The position numbers were made by a program, and so were the translations under genes. Below, in pieces: positions 21,245-31,700 of a stretch of 64,000 bases of DNA; within the stretch, counting starts at the first letter, position 1, and the number at the start of each line of letters is the position of its first letter. Location of the stretch: NCBI GenBank assembly GCA_017506865.1, contig JAFCMP010000025.1, forward strand, positions 124,001-188,000. The letters are read 5' to 3'. The notes under the pieces were generated by a model that did not search any database, was not told where the DNA came from, and saw nothing but the letters and a program-made list of their open reading frames with translations. The stretch comes from Tribonema minus (lineage: Eukaryota > Sar > Xanthophyceae > Tribonematales > Tribonemataceae).

Positions 21245-23006
21245 TCACCGCACCCCCTGCAGCATGAACCTGCTCGCACAGTCGCGTTCATCCACATGGC
21301 CGAAACGGTCGCCCGTCCACTGCAGGTAGCCGCCGGCGCTGCGCGCACGGCAGTCAGGAACGGCAAAGTAAACAGGGTAAGCCAGCCATTACAGCAAAGT
21401 TTACAACTAGAGCAAAGGGGTGTTGTCGTTCTAGTGAGCAGCATGAAACTGCGGGCGAAGTGGCGTTTGTCCACATGGCCGAAGCGGTCGCCCGTCCACT
21501 GCAGGTAGCCGCCAGCGCTGCACGCATGGTAGTGAGGGATGGCAAAGCGACCAGAGTGAGCCAGCCGTTACTGAAAAGAAAACAAAAGAAAAATTAGAGC
21601 CAATGAAGGGGCTTTGTTGTTTAGGTGAGCAGCATGAACCTGCTCGCACAAGGACGGCTAGTCCCGTCTACTATGGGTAACCGCCAGCACCCAAGGATGA
21701 CAAGGTAACCAATGTGGGGTTACAGGTACTGCAAGGTCCAGAATCAGAGCCAACAGGTCATTTGAACCGTTGTACCTTGGGACCATGGCCACTATACGCC
21801 CCTTAACCATTACTGCCCAGGAGGCAAAATCCTGAATCGACGGAGGGCAAATGCGATACTGACTCGCTCACCGCTTGCATGAGATCACCACGTGGCCATT
21901 ATGCTCCGGGCACCATTGATGCGCATGTCCTCCCAGTTGCCATTCGTTGCCATTCGCAAGAACGAAAATGGTAATACAGCAACCGTATTGCCAACACCCT
22001 CACCATCTGTAACAGTCGATATGGCCGACATTATACCCAACGAAAAGAATCGCTCACCGCTTGCACGATATCACCACGTGGCCGTTGTGCTCCGGGCACC
22101 ACTCGATGCGCATGTCCTCCCAGTCGCCCCCCGGCACCTCCCTGTCCCACGCCACGAGCGTGCGCGGCTTGCGCAGCCCCAGCATGAAGAGCAGCGTGTT
22201 GGTACCCCGGGAGCGCAGCCAGACGTGACCCGATGCGCGCCCCGGTTCGCACTGGAACAGCATGCGGTTTGCTGAGCGGTGTGGAGCGAAATGTGCACGC
22301 GGAGAGAGAGGGGGACATGCAGGGTGAGTTGAGTGGGGAAAGTGATGCTCTCGCAGGCATCTTCAAATTGGCTCACATTGGAAATGCGTGCGGTTTGCTG
22401 AGCGATGAGGAGCGCGATGTTCACGCGGAGAGAGGGGGGCTTACAAAAAGATGAGGCTACGTTGTGGGTGAAGTTATGTTGAGGGTGAGATGAAGTTAAG
22501 AGAGGTGACGTTGCAGCTGGCATCTTCAAGTTGGCTAGCGCTGGGACAGCATGCGGTTTTCTGAGGGGTGTGGAGCGCCATGTGCACGCAGAGAGAGAGG
22601 GACATGCAGTATCATGAGGCGATGCGGAGGGTGAGATGAAGTTAGCAGAGGCAGCGATGCTGCTGCTGGCATCTTTAAGCTGGCTAGCACTGGAACAGCA
22701 TGCGGTTGGTTGGCTGAGAGGTGTGGAGCGCAACAATAGAGGGGAGAGGTTAAGTTAGGAGAGGCTATGACGCTCCTGCTGGCATCTTCAAGTACGCACG
22801 CGCGGAGAGAGAGGGGGGGGTGTGGTGATGTGAAGTCAGGAGAGGCCGTGACACTCCTACTGGCATTTTCAAGTTGGCGCGCGCCGGAATGTGATGCAAT
22901 TTGCTGAGCGATGCAGACAGTTGCGCGCACAGGGAAGGAGGAGTCTAGACTAGTGGAAGACATTAGCAGTGGCGCTGTTGCTGGCAGCGTCGAGATCATC
23001 CTGCTG

Positions 23007-23037
<31 letters not shown>

Positions 23038-26000
23038 TCGCATGCGACTCGCTGCGCATAGAGGTGCGCACTTGGTCACGGCAGAGTCGTAGAGAGTGAA
23101 GCAACTCACGTGACATACGCAAACACGGAGTTCCACCAAGGTATACAACTTCCGTGAAGTGTGCTAGGACAAAATACACCTAAGTGCTTGAAGTACTGCT
23201 GTGGCTCACCATCATGCGGGTCCACATCCCCCGCGTAGCGCACGCCAACCTTGTACCCCCTGTGGAACAGGTTCATGGCCCACCCCAGACCAGCGCCCTC
23301 CTGCCCAACATCAAGTTCAACATTGAGGTTGCTCAGCTTTGTGAAGGATTCTGACTCATATCACCCGACATCAAGTTCAACATTGATGTTGCTGAAAATC
23401 TTGACCCAATAAATTCCTCTTGGTGACCGATGCGTGCAGCCATTGAAGGGAGATCTGCATGCATCTGTTTGTGAACACGTGCTCATGTAAGCGCGCTCTC
23501 GCAAGGTGTGCCACTGTTGCGTAGGGATTAATTTCAACAAGCCACAACGATGGCAGCATTGAAGTGTCACATATGACTTGTAGGCACGTACTGTTTCGTC
23601 AACAGGTCAACAAGTGACGCGCGAGCGTGGCACCACAACGTACCATTATTGCTCATTACTATGGTACAGCACTTCGATATGCGAAAACAAACTGTGTTGT
23701 GTAAAATTACATTATGAAATATAGGCAAAAATAAACACTGTTGTTTAAAAAAAAAAACACATATGAAGTCTATGCAAAAACGGTGTTATTGAACGCACAT
23801 CATATACTTCGTATTGAAGTATATATATACATACATACCTGCGACTGGTCAGGTTGTGCTCCACGTACACCCCGCGATCATCAGTATGCACGCAACCCCT
23901 AATCATCACAATGACACTGCCTGTTACTTTGTGTTGTCTTATTCGTGGTCTGATTCAACGATGAACTTGAAGTATACACTTCAAGTACATACATACATAC
24001 CTGTGGCTGGTACAGATCGTGCTCCACGTACACCCAGCTATCATCATCCACCACCCGCATGAAAAACAGGCTGTCCATGAGCTCATGCGCCGTGGCGCGC
24101 GTAAACAGGTACGGCTGCAGATCCAGCCCCCCCTCGCTACGCCCCCTCTCGATGCCGCCGTGGCGCCGCCGCCGCCGCCGCGCGGTGGCGAGCGTGGGGC
24201 TGTCCGCAACAGGCGGCTTTGGCGCGCGGTGATGCTCCGCCTGCGTACGGTATGTATTGAGTTTGGCCATTTAGTTGAATGGATTGGGATGCACAGTACT
24301 ATTGATGAAGAAGCAGTACTTGTACTTCAACAGTCCATGTATTTGAAGGCTGCGCTGTGACAACGTCAATACTCCTGCAACGCTGCCACTCACAGTGCGG
24401 CTGTCAGCAACAGGTGGCCGCGGCGCGCGGTGCTGAAAAAATTAAAAATAGTATGATTTCATTGGTTTGTTTCGTCTAGTTGATTGGATCGGGGCGCAAA
24501 GTACTGCTGATGCGTACACAGGCGGGGCACGAATGCTGCACTGTGTCGCAGCGCCGGTGTTGAAGCTCTTAGTGGAAGTTGCAGACTTGGCGTTAGGGAT
24601 AGGGCGCGGGGCGCGGTGATGCGCCGCCTCCTTGTCGTATGATTTGTTGTCTGTTGAGTTGAATGAATCGGGATGCAAAGCACTTCTGATAAAAAAGAAG
24701 TGCTTGTAGTTTGCATGAATTCTGTTCGAGTGGTAGATGTCCAGTTCGCAACGGGCGGCCGCGGCGCGCGGTGATGCTCCGCCTGGAAATAAAGAGAAGG
24801 GTATCAGTTTTGTCCATCTAGTTAAATGGATTGGAATGCAAAGTACTGCTGACGAAGCACAACGAGTACTAGTACTTCAGCACTACATGTTTTTGAAGGC
24901 CGGGCTGCAACGGAGCCAGCAAATCCGCGACGGGCGGCTGCGGAGGCGGTGATGCTCTGCCTTAACAAGAAATGACGGTTTGCATGTGTCTATTTAGATG
25001 AATAGATTAGGACATAAAGTACTCCTGATGAAAAAAGAGAACTTGCACTTTTTGTGACTTCTAGCTTAAGTGGCAGACGTCCAGTTCGCTACCAGAATGT
25101 ACAAATGTCATGCGTCTTGTGACAACTTGTATTTGAAAGTGCCTCAATGCGCATTTGACAATCACTCTTAAACAACTTGTACTTCCAGACCATGTATTTT
25201 GAGGGCCGCGCTGCGGCAGAGCCAACACTCCCGCAACGCTGCCATTTGAAGTAGCACCCTGCGCTACAGCTTTACCTAAGTGTGTGGCGTACTCGGCATG
25301 TGCACATGCCCTGTTCCAGTCTCAACCCTGCATCAGCAATCACACACGCTTCAACTTCTTCACATCCCTCATACATCACTTCATCTTACTGTCTGACACT
25401 GTTGCCTCAAAAGCCGGATGACATGAGTCAGTCGCAGATAGTCAGGCGCAGATGTCAACTGTTCGCACTTTTGCCAAATGCTCTGCACTCTTCCTCCATG
25501 TCTGTGAAGGCCACGTCACACCATCAGCAAGCCACTGCAACCACTCAAAGTGGCACTCAAACTTGAACTTCACTTGAATGGCTGTTTGGCGGCGCGGTGT
25601 TGGTCACCACCTCCCCCCCTCAGCAAGCCATGACTACCGCATACAGTATATAGAGCCCACACTGCAGCTTCATCTGCTCGTTGCAACACGAACTAACGAC
25701 ACCTGGGCTTTCAATGAGGCGTGCACATGTGAGGGCCTCGGTGTCAGAGGTCATGCACATCACTACTTCACCATGACTCATACTTCAACTCCACCTGCGC
25801 TGCATGCGGCGACTACCTCCGTCAGCAGCAAGTCCACCACTATTTCAAATACATTCCGCCCCCCCCCCTCGACACCAACTACTTCAAGTTGACGATCTTA
25901 CTTCACCTCCAGCGCCACCTCCGTCAGCAAGTCTACCACCCCTTCAAGTACGAACCAAACAATGACTTTCCTTGCCAACACCACATGTGTCAGCAAAGTC

Positions 26001-29000
26001 TACACCACTTCATGACTTGAAGCTTAAGTACAACCCAACTTCAACTTCACCTGCGGGTCCAGCGCCGCCTGCGGCGCCCCCGGCGCCTCCGACACCACCT
26101 CCGTCACCAAATCCCCGGGCCGCACCGCCGCAGGCTCATCAAACGCCCCCCCCTCGGCGCTGCGCGGCGTTTCCCCCCCCTGCTCCCCCCTGAGGGGGCT
26201 CAACCCCCCCCTCCGCTGCTGAGCACTGGTGCTGCCGCCGTCGCGCGTGCTGTCCAGCGGCGCGGGCTCCGTGTACGACTCGTCGAGCGCTGCTGTGAGC
26301 GGCTGCGGCGGCGCGGACGCGTCGACGATCTTGGACTTGCGCGAGTAGATGAAGGCGCGCGGCGCGTCCTCCGCGGTGGTGGGCGCGTCGGCGTCGGTGC
26401 TGGCGGAGCCCGAGCGCTGCCGCGTCCTGCGATACGGGCTGTCACTGCAGCAGGAGGAAAACGCAGCCGCAGGCAATCGTCAGGCATTGCGTGTTGAAGG
26501 TACAGTCGTACTATGTGCCATGGATGATGGTGAGAGAGTTAGTCGATGCTGGCGGAGCCCGAGCGCTGCCGCGTCCTGTGATACGGGTTGTCGCTGCAGC
26601 AAGAGGAAAACGAGGGGGGGGGGGGGGAGGGATGGTCAGTCATTCAGGCACACACAGGGTGATGAAATACAATTCATCGATCAGACAAAGTGTGCTGGCG
26701 GAGCCTGAGCGCTGCCGCGTCCTCATATACGGGCTGTCACTGCGGCCGGTGACAGATGCAGCGGGGCGGGGGGGGGGGGGTCACTCATTGGATGTTGCAG
26801 GGCACAATCGTTGCAATAAGAGCGCAAGGCGCCATGGATAGTGGTGGGCGCGTCGGTGTCAGTGCTGGCGGAGCCTGAGCGCGCTGTCGCTGCAGGAGCA
26901 GACCAGATTGTGGGGGAACAGAGGCAAGTCACCGGGCACACCATGGGTGTTTAAGTTGGAGCTTCACTGATGAGGCAAGGCGTGCTGGCGGAGCCGGAGC
27001 GCTGCCGCGTCCTACGGTACGGGCTGTCGCTGCAGCGTCAGGGGTGTTGCGGTGAGTAACGGTCAGCAGGACATGGAACGTGTGTGTGTGTGTGCGTGTT
27101 GAAAGTAGATCAGCACTCAGAGGACAGGGGGCGCCGCGCAACGCTCAGGCACCGCATCACCCGTCGGTGCGCCGACGCGCATTGCCCTCAAATCGCGCGC
27201 CGCGCTACGTGCTGTGCTGTGCTGTATTTGCTACAGCAGCGCTCATACACAACACCGCCACAGTTGCTGCAGTCACCCCATCATCCCCTTTGCCGCGTTC
27301 GGCAGCAATCACACACCGCCCTCGAATCACGCGCTGCGCTGTGAGCTGCGCTGCGCTGCGCCGTGCGCTGCGCCGGAATCATGCGCTGCGCTACGTGGTG
27401 CGCTGTGCGCTGCGCTGTAGTTGATGCTGCAGCGCTCATCACAACACTGCCACACTTGCCTGTGCGGGGCAGTGCCCCACGGCCACGGCTGCTGCAGGCA
27501 CCCCATTATCCCCTTTGCCACACTCGGCGTGCAAATTTATCATGCGGCACCCTCGAATTGTGCGCTGCGCAATGCACTGCGCTGTGCGCCGCGCTGTGCT
27601 GTATTTGCTGCAGCAGCGCTCATCACAAAACTGTCACACTTGCCTGCATGAGGCAGTGCTCCACGGCCACGGCTGCTGCAGTCAACCCATCATCCCCTTT
27701 GTTACACTCGGCGGCACCCATGCACCCCTCTTGAATCACGCGCTGCACAATGTGCTGCGCTACGTTTTGTGCTGTGCGCTGCGCTGTATTTGCTGCAGCA
27801 GCGCGCATACATAATGTCACAACACTTGCCTGCGAGGGGCAGTGCTCCACGGCCACGGCTGCTGCAGCGCCGCCTGCACGACCCCTGCCATACCCCCCTC
27901 ACCCCCCTCGCCGCCGCCGCTGCCGCCGCTGCCGCCGCCGCCAGCCGGGGTGTGCTGCCGCGCGTAATCGCGTGTCGCAGCCGCTGCCGCCACCGCCCAC
28001 CGCGTCACCAGATTGGGCCGGTCGTCTGGCATGAAGCTGCCCTGGACCACCTGCGTGCGCGCGCGGCAGCAATGATCGGCAGCGGGCGCTTCAGGCCTAT
28101 AGCATCAAGCTGTATGCGCGCGTCGTGGTCGCGCGCAGGCAAGTCTGGTTCTGCTGATCAACAATGATCATGATGTCTCACGTGGCACCACCGTTCACCG
28201 CATCACCCAAAAGGCATGAAGCTGCCCTGGACCACCTGCGTGCGCGTGCGCAGCGGCGGTGTGTAACGGCAAGCGCGCTTTAGTATATGGTGCAGGGCTA
28301 CGTGCGTGCGTCGCGCTTGCCGATGGCATGTGGTGCTGCTGAACGACAATGAGTAAAATCTGGCGCGCGGCAGCAGCCGCCGCCACCGCCCGCCGCATTA
28401 CCAGAGTGGGTTCGTCGTTGCGCCTGAAAGTTGCCCTGGACCACATGCACATGTGGTTAGAGTTAGGGTTAGGGTTAGGCGGCGATGGGCGTCGATGGTG
28501 CGCGGTGGCGCTTGATGCTTCTGCGGCAAGTGCGCGCATGACACCGCAGTGCTCAACCTGTGGTGCTACTGTAGCATGCTGCTTTGATGCGTTGCTGGTA
28601 GTGTGACTGTGTAGTGGGGCCGGTCGCCCTCTGCGTGAAGCTGGCCAGCACGACGCGCGTGCGGCGGCGGCGCGTTCATCAGCGCTGGCAGTGACAATCT
28701 ACAGAGCGGGCCACAGCACAAAGCAGCAGTGCTCTGCATGCGCTGCCAACGCCACCTTGATGCGTTGCACGCGTGGTGTGGGGGCCGTTGGGCTGAGCGC
28801 TGCTGCGTGAAGCTGGCGAGCACTGACGCAGGCGCCACCACTATGCAGCAGTGCTCGGCCTGTGCCTGCTTAATAAGCTGGTTCACTACGCTGTAGGGGA
28901 GAGCTGTTGTGAGTCGTTGTTGGTATGCGCAACTCGAAATGGTGGTCCCCTCAACAGTGCACCATAGCTACTCCTGGGGTACAACTTGCTGAAAGCAGAG

Positions 29001-29583
29001 GACAAGCGCGCTGCTGACCGCATCACCGGTTTGAGCATCATCAGGTGCAGATGCTGCTGCTCCGCCCCATATACGTACCGAGCCACATGTGGGAATACAG
29101 AAAACAAGAAATTAATTGATACTTAGAGGGACGGAGCAGCAGTCTAGTCTGCAGCAGAACATGATGCTCAAACCTCAACTGACGTATGCCAGCGCAGCAG
29201 ATTATGCCCAATGGCTGCAGCACTCACTCACATGCACGGGCAGCAGGTTTCTCAATGACGTCCGTGCAGCGCAGCCATGTCATTTCTGCAGCACAGCTGC
29301 ACAACAACAATCGTTTCCTGGAAGCTAGCGTGACCCTACTTCTTCACCCTCAGCCTAACGCCATGCATACATGCCCTATGTACCTGTGTAATGTGCCAGC
29401 GCAGCAGCTTCGCCAGCAAATGGACCAGGGTTGCGGCAGCGATGTGTTTGGGCAGGCACCCCAGCCCCCCCACAAAACCAAAGCGCTGGTAATCCGTGCA
29501 GATGCCAAACATGAGGAGGCAAGCGCCAAAGCCGCTGACCATGATGAAGGTCATGTTGGAGGTCACCTCCGGGAGCTTGCGCT
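21245..29583 (-). CDS. Unrecognised multi-exon gene with a membrane segment, 7 visible exons, 5' end not found
   Basis: Exons in transcript order: 29384-29583, 27830-28041, 26051-26444, 24001-24240, 23210-23336, 22058-22271 and 21245-21338 (stop TGA). Phases agree at every junction. About 490 residues are visible. The first exon has two hydrophobic stretches (MTFIMVSGFGACLLMFGI; HIAAATLVHLLAKLL). Exons 2-3 are a low-complexity Gly/Ala/Pro linker. The last four are globular in composition (ATAHELMDSLFFMRVVDDD, GLGWAMNLFHRGYKVGVRY, WLRSRGTNTLLFMLGL, GYLQWTGDRFGHVDERD). The intron after 27830 appears to use a GC donor (AG/GCAAGT), kept in two exon-end copies. I cannot assign a family. The first exon was chosen by phase only and may be missing upstream partners. 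Confidence 0.7.
21440..21700 (-). repeat. Copies of the last-exon start of the unknown minus-strand gene
   Basis: The unit at 21440-21530 is nearly the same as the real exon 21245-21338 plus acceptor (GGTCGCCCGTCCACTGCAGG on the plus strand). An older unit lies near 21620-21700. Both are 5' of the real exon in transcript sense. Confidence 0.85.
21775..21960 (-). repeat. Copy of the 22058-22271 exon end with donor
   Basis: CGCTCACCGCTTGCATGAGA and the next 60 bp on the plus strand match 22051-22125. It lies 3' of the exon in transcript sense. Confidence 0.85.
22272..22935 (-). repeat. Array of four exon-start copies plus intron
   Basis: CAGCATGCGGTTTGCTGAGC or variants recur near 22372, 22545, 22695 and 22890, each with CACGCGGAGAGAGAGGGG-type sequence. 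The period is about 150-190 bp. They repeat the start and acceptor of the exon ending at 22271. Confidence 0.85.
23004..23042. repeat. CCCTAA tract
   Basis: Five units on the plus strand. This is TTAGGG in the sense of the minus-strand gene whose intron contains it. Confidence 0.8.
23350..23400 (-). repeat. Copy of the 23210-23336 exon start
   Basis: ACATCAAGTTCAACATTGAT and following bases on the plus strand repeat the exon start region at 23308-23335. Confidence 0.75.
23810..23890 (-). repeat. Copy of the 24001-24240 exon end with donor
   Basis: CATACATACCTGCGACTGGT and GTGCTCCACGTACACCC on the plus strand match 23993-24045. Confidence 0.85.
24385..25100 (-). repeat. Array of five copies of the 24001-24240 exon start
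   Basis: GGCGCGCGGTGATGCTCCGC or variants recur near 24425, 24615, 24765, 24945 and (remnant) 25085 at about 165-190 bp spacing. Intron sequence such as GTTGAATGGATTGGGATGCA is repeated with them. Confidence 0.88.
25555..26010 (-). repeat. Copies of the 26051-26444 exon end with donor
   Basis: CTTCAACTTCACCTGC- and CACCTCCGTCAGCAAG-type segments recur near 25570, 25665, 25787 and 25905. They repeat the donor region at 26041-26110. Confidence 0.75.
26545..27045 (-). repeat. Array of four copies of the 26051-26444 exon start
   Basis: GCTGGCGGAGCCCGAGCGCT and the following GCCGCGTCCT...CTGTCGCTGCAG recur near 26550, 26695, 26865 and 26985. Confidence 0.9.
27180..27829 (-). repeat. Array of copies of the 27830-28041 exon end
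   Basis: CAGTGCTCCACGGCCACGGC and TGCTGTATTTGCTGCAGCAG recur at roughly 190-200 bp. The units at 27450 and 27640 keep the GC-type donor (ACTTGCCTG on the plus strand). Confidence 0.88.
28205..28870 (-). repeat. Array of four copies of the 27830-28041 exon start
   Basis: GCATGAAGCTGCCCTGGACC recurs at 28215; weaker copies lie near 28425, 28635 and 28805. The 28425 unit is flanked by a TTAGGG tract (28457-28478), which is CCCTAA in the sense of the gene, directly before its acceptor. Confidence 0.85.
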
Positions 29584-31700
29584 CTGGTGAGAGGGGGGGG
29601 GGCGGGGGAGTTGGCAACTGAGCATTACCTTTGATATGCTTGAGATTATTACATCAGAATGCCCACGTTCTCGTGCGCCGGTGGCATACACAGGGTCACA
29701 AATGCAACTGTGGCAGATAGCATGCTGCGATTAAGTTTAAAGAGGTATAAGAGGGGAAGTTGCTGGCCGTGATCACGGTGAGGTGGCAGGAGCTCGAGCT
29801 TCGTTGCGCAAGCGTAGCGGAGTGGGCAGAAGAGTGCACAAGGGCAGATCCCAACACAGTGATTGTTGATGGGCTGCAGGCATTGGGCCAAGCCCCACGG
29901 GCACTCTTACTCTGTGCCTGGTGTTAGCCAGCCGAGACGAAGGGATGCACGAGGGTGGTCACAATGAAGCTTACAATGCATAGACAATGCGGTCTGAGTG
30001 AAGGTGAGTCGAGGCCGGAGCCCCCTGAGCTTCTCTGTAGGCGACACGTTGTGGAGCAGATGGTCTGAAACGAGGTCGCTCCGACTCATGTGCATACTAC
30101 ACATTGGAGAGCAAGTGTTGCTCGAAGTAGGCCATCAGAAAGTCTTGAGCTCGTCAACAGCCTCCTGCCAGCCAGCTGGCCAATCACATGTTGTGCGATT
30201 TCTGGAGCAGCATGACACAAAAGAGTTCTTGCACTTTCTCAAAAAAACCAATTCTCGCTTAGGCTCAGGCGCAAGCCCAGACGGCGGATATGCAGCTTGC
30301 TACTGAAATCCACTCGTGTCTTGTGAAAATTTGATGAAAGTGTCTCAATGCGCAAATGACCACCTCTCTACACGACAATTGCAAATTGAGTTCTTGCTTT
30401 CAGAACGTGCAGATTCTGGCCCATGCATGATGAGACTTGCCTATCCATCGTCTGCCTTGCGGGCCGAAGAGCGAGCGATCTACAGCGACGGTCAGGGGAT
30501 TGATGTCCACCAACGCCTGCAGCGCGCGAGCGACAAGACAGGACACAGAGTGCGTGAGGGCGGGGACAATGGAGATTTCAGTTCGCTATGAACAACTGGC
30601 CAGTATCGAGCAGCACACGTACCATATGACCAGTCAAAGCCTGCTGTAGGCTTCAGAGGCCTTGATCGCACTGCTTTTTCGAAGCTATGAGCAACCCCAG
30701 CAAGATGTTCTGACTTTATTGAGTTGAGGTTAGGTCTCGGAAGTTAAAACTGAACTAGTTGAAGTTTACGTTGTCCTTCTGATGCATCACACGTAAGCAA
30801 GATCAGCGATCGAGCGGCGCCCTATGGTGATCACTGAGGCATAAAATGCATCCATAAAATGCAAAGTCTCCGCAAATAGTCTCATGCAGTAGGTGAAGTG
30901 ACTGTATTGATGTGTGTCCTAGATGTGCCATGGCTATGTGAACTCAACACTTGCTGATGCATCAGAAATGTGCACAGAGGGGCACACCTGCCCAAGGCAT
31001 AACATACGATTACATAGTGCATGGTACTGGAAGCACTGATGCGAGCTCTATTGGTCCATTTGGCACCCCTTACCAAAAGTCCAGCACGCCATTTCTTGCT
31101 TGGTACAGCAGCAGCCAGCCCCCGATGCCTGCGTGTAAACATCCGCAGCGCCAACTGCCCGAGCCGGCAAACCTGAGTGCTGGAGATTGGACAGCTGCCT
31201 GGCGCAACAGAATGATGTGCTTGAGGGTCAAGCACCATAATTGGCCTCAAATCTCTGCTGCCTTTTGCGTGTGCACCTTGGACTATACCATATGTATGGT
31301 ATATTCCACACCTCATGGCGCCTGTCGTGCCCTGATGTCCCGATTGGCTGCGCAACATGGGTGCAGTGCTGAGCGCTTTGCTGCAGGGCGGAGAACCAAT
31401 TTGCCGCATCGCAATGATCGCGTCTGTCCGCTTTTCAGCAGCCACCGCAGCAGGACCCCCACGGGGCAGTCAGGAGGACGCCCCGCCTGACGTGTCCGTT
31501 AGTCGCTAGTGGCAAGCAGGGCCCCTGTTGACACCAGTGGCGCAGCTCACGACGACAAAGCTGACGTACTGCCGTGCAGTTCTCGCAGTCGTGCTGCTCG
31601 CATTGCTGACGCTGGGGCTGAGGCTGTCACTGCCGCCGCTGCGGCTGCCGCTGCCGCCGCCAAGCTGTTGCGTCCGGATCAAGCAACACTTCAGCGGTTC
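29584..31700. other. No gene assigned
   Basis: Open frames of 60-190 codons exist on both strands, the longest overlapping antisense pair lying at 30882-31490. None resembles a family I know or shows convincing splice structure. The 5' end of the minus-strand gene that starts 3' of here must lie in or beyond this stretch. Confidence 0.4.

Noticed and set aside
21440-21517. This unit as the real last exon of the unknown minus-strand gene
   Set aside because: Start copies always lie upstream of the real exon in this window; 21245-21338 is the unit furthest downstream, keeps the frame and has a stop.
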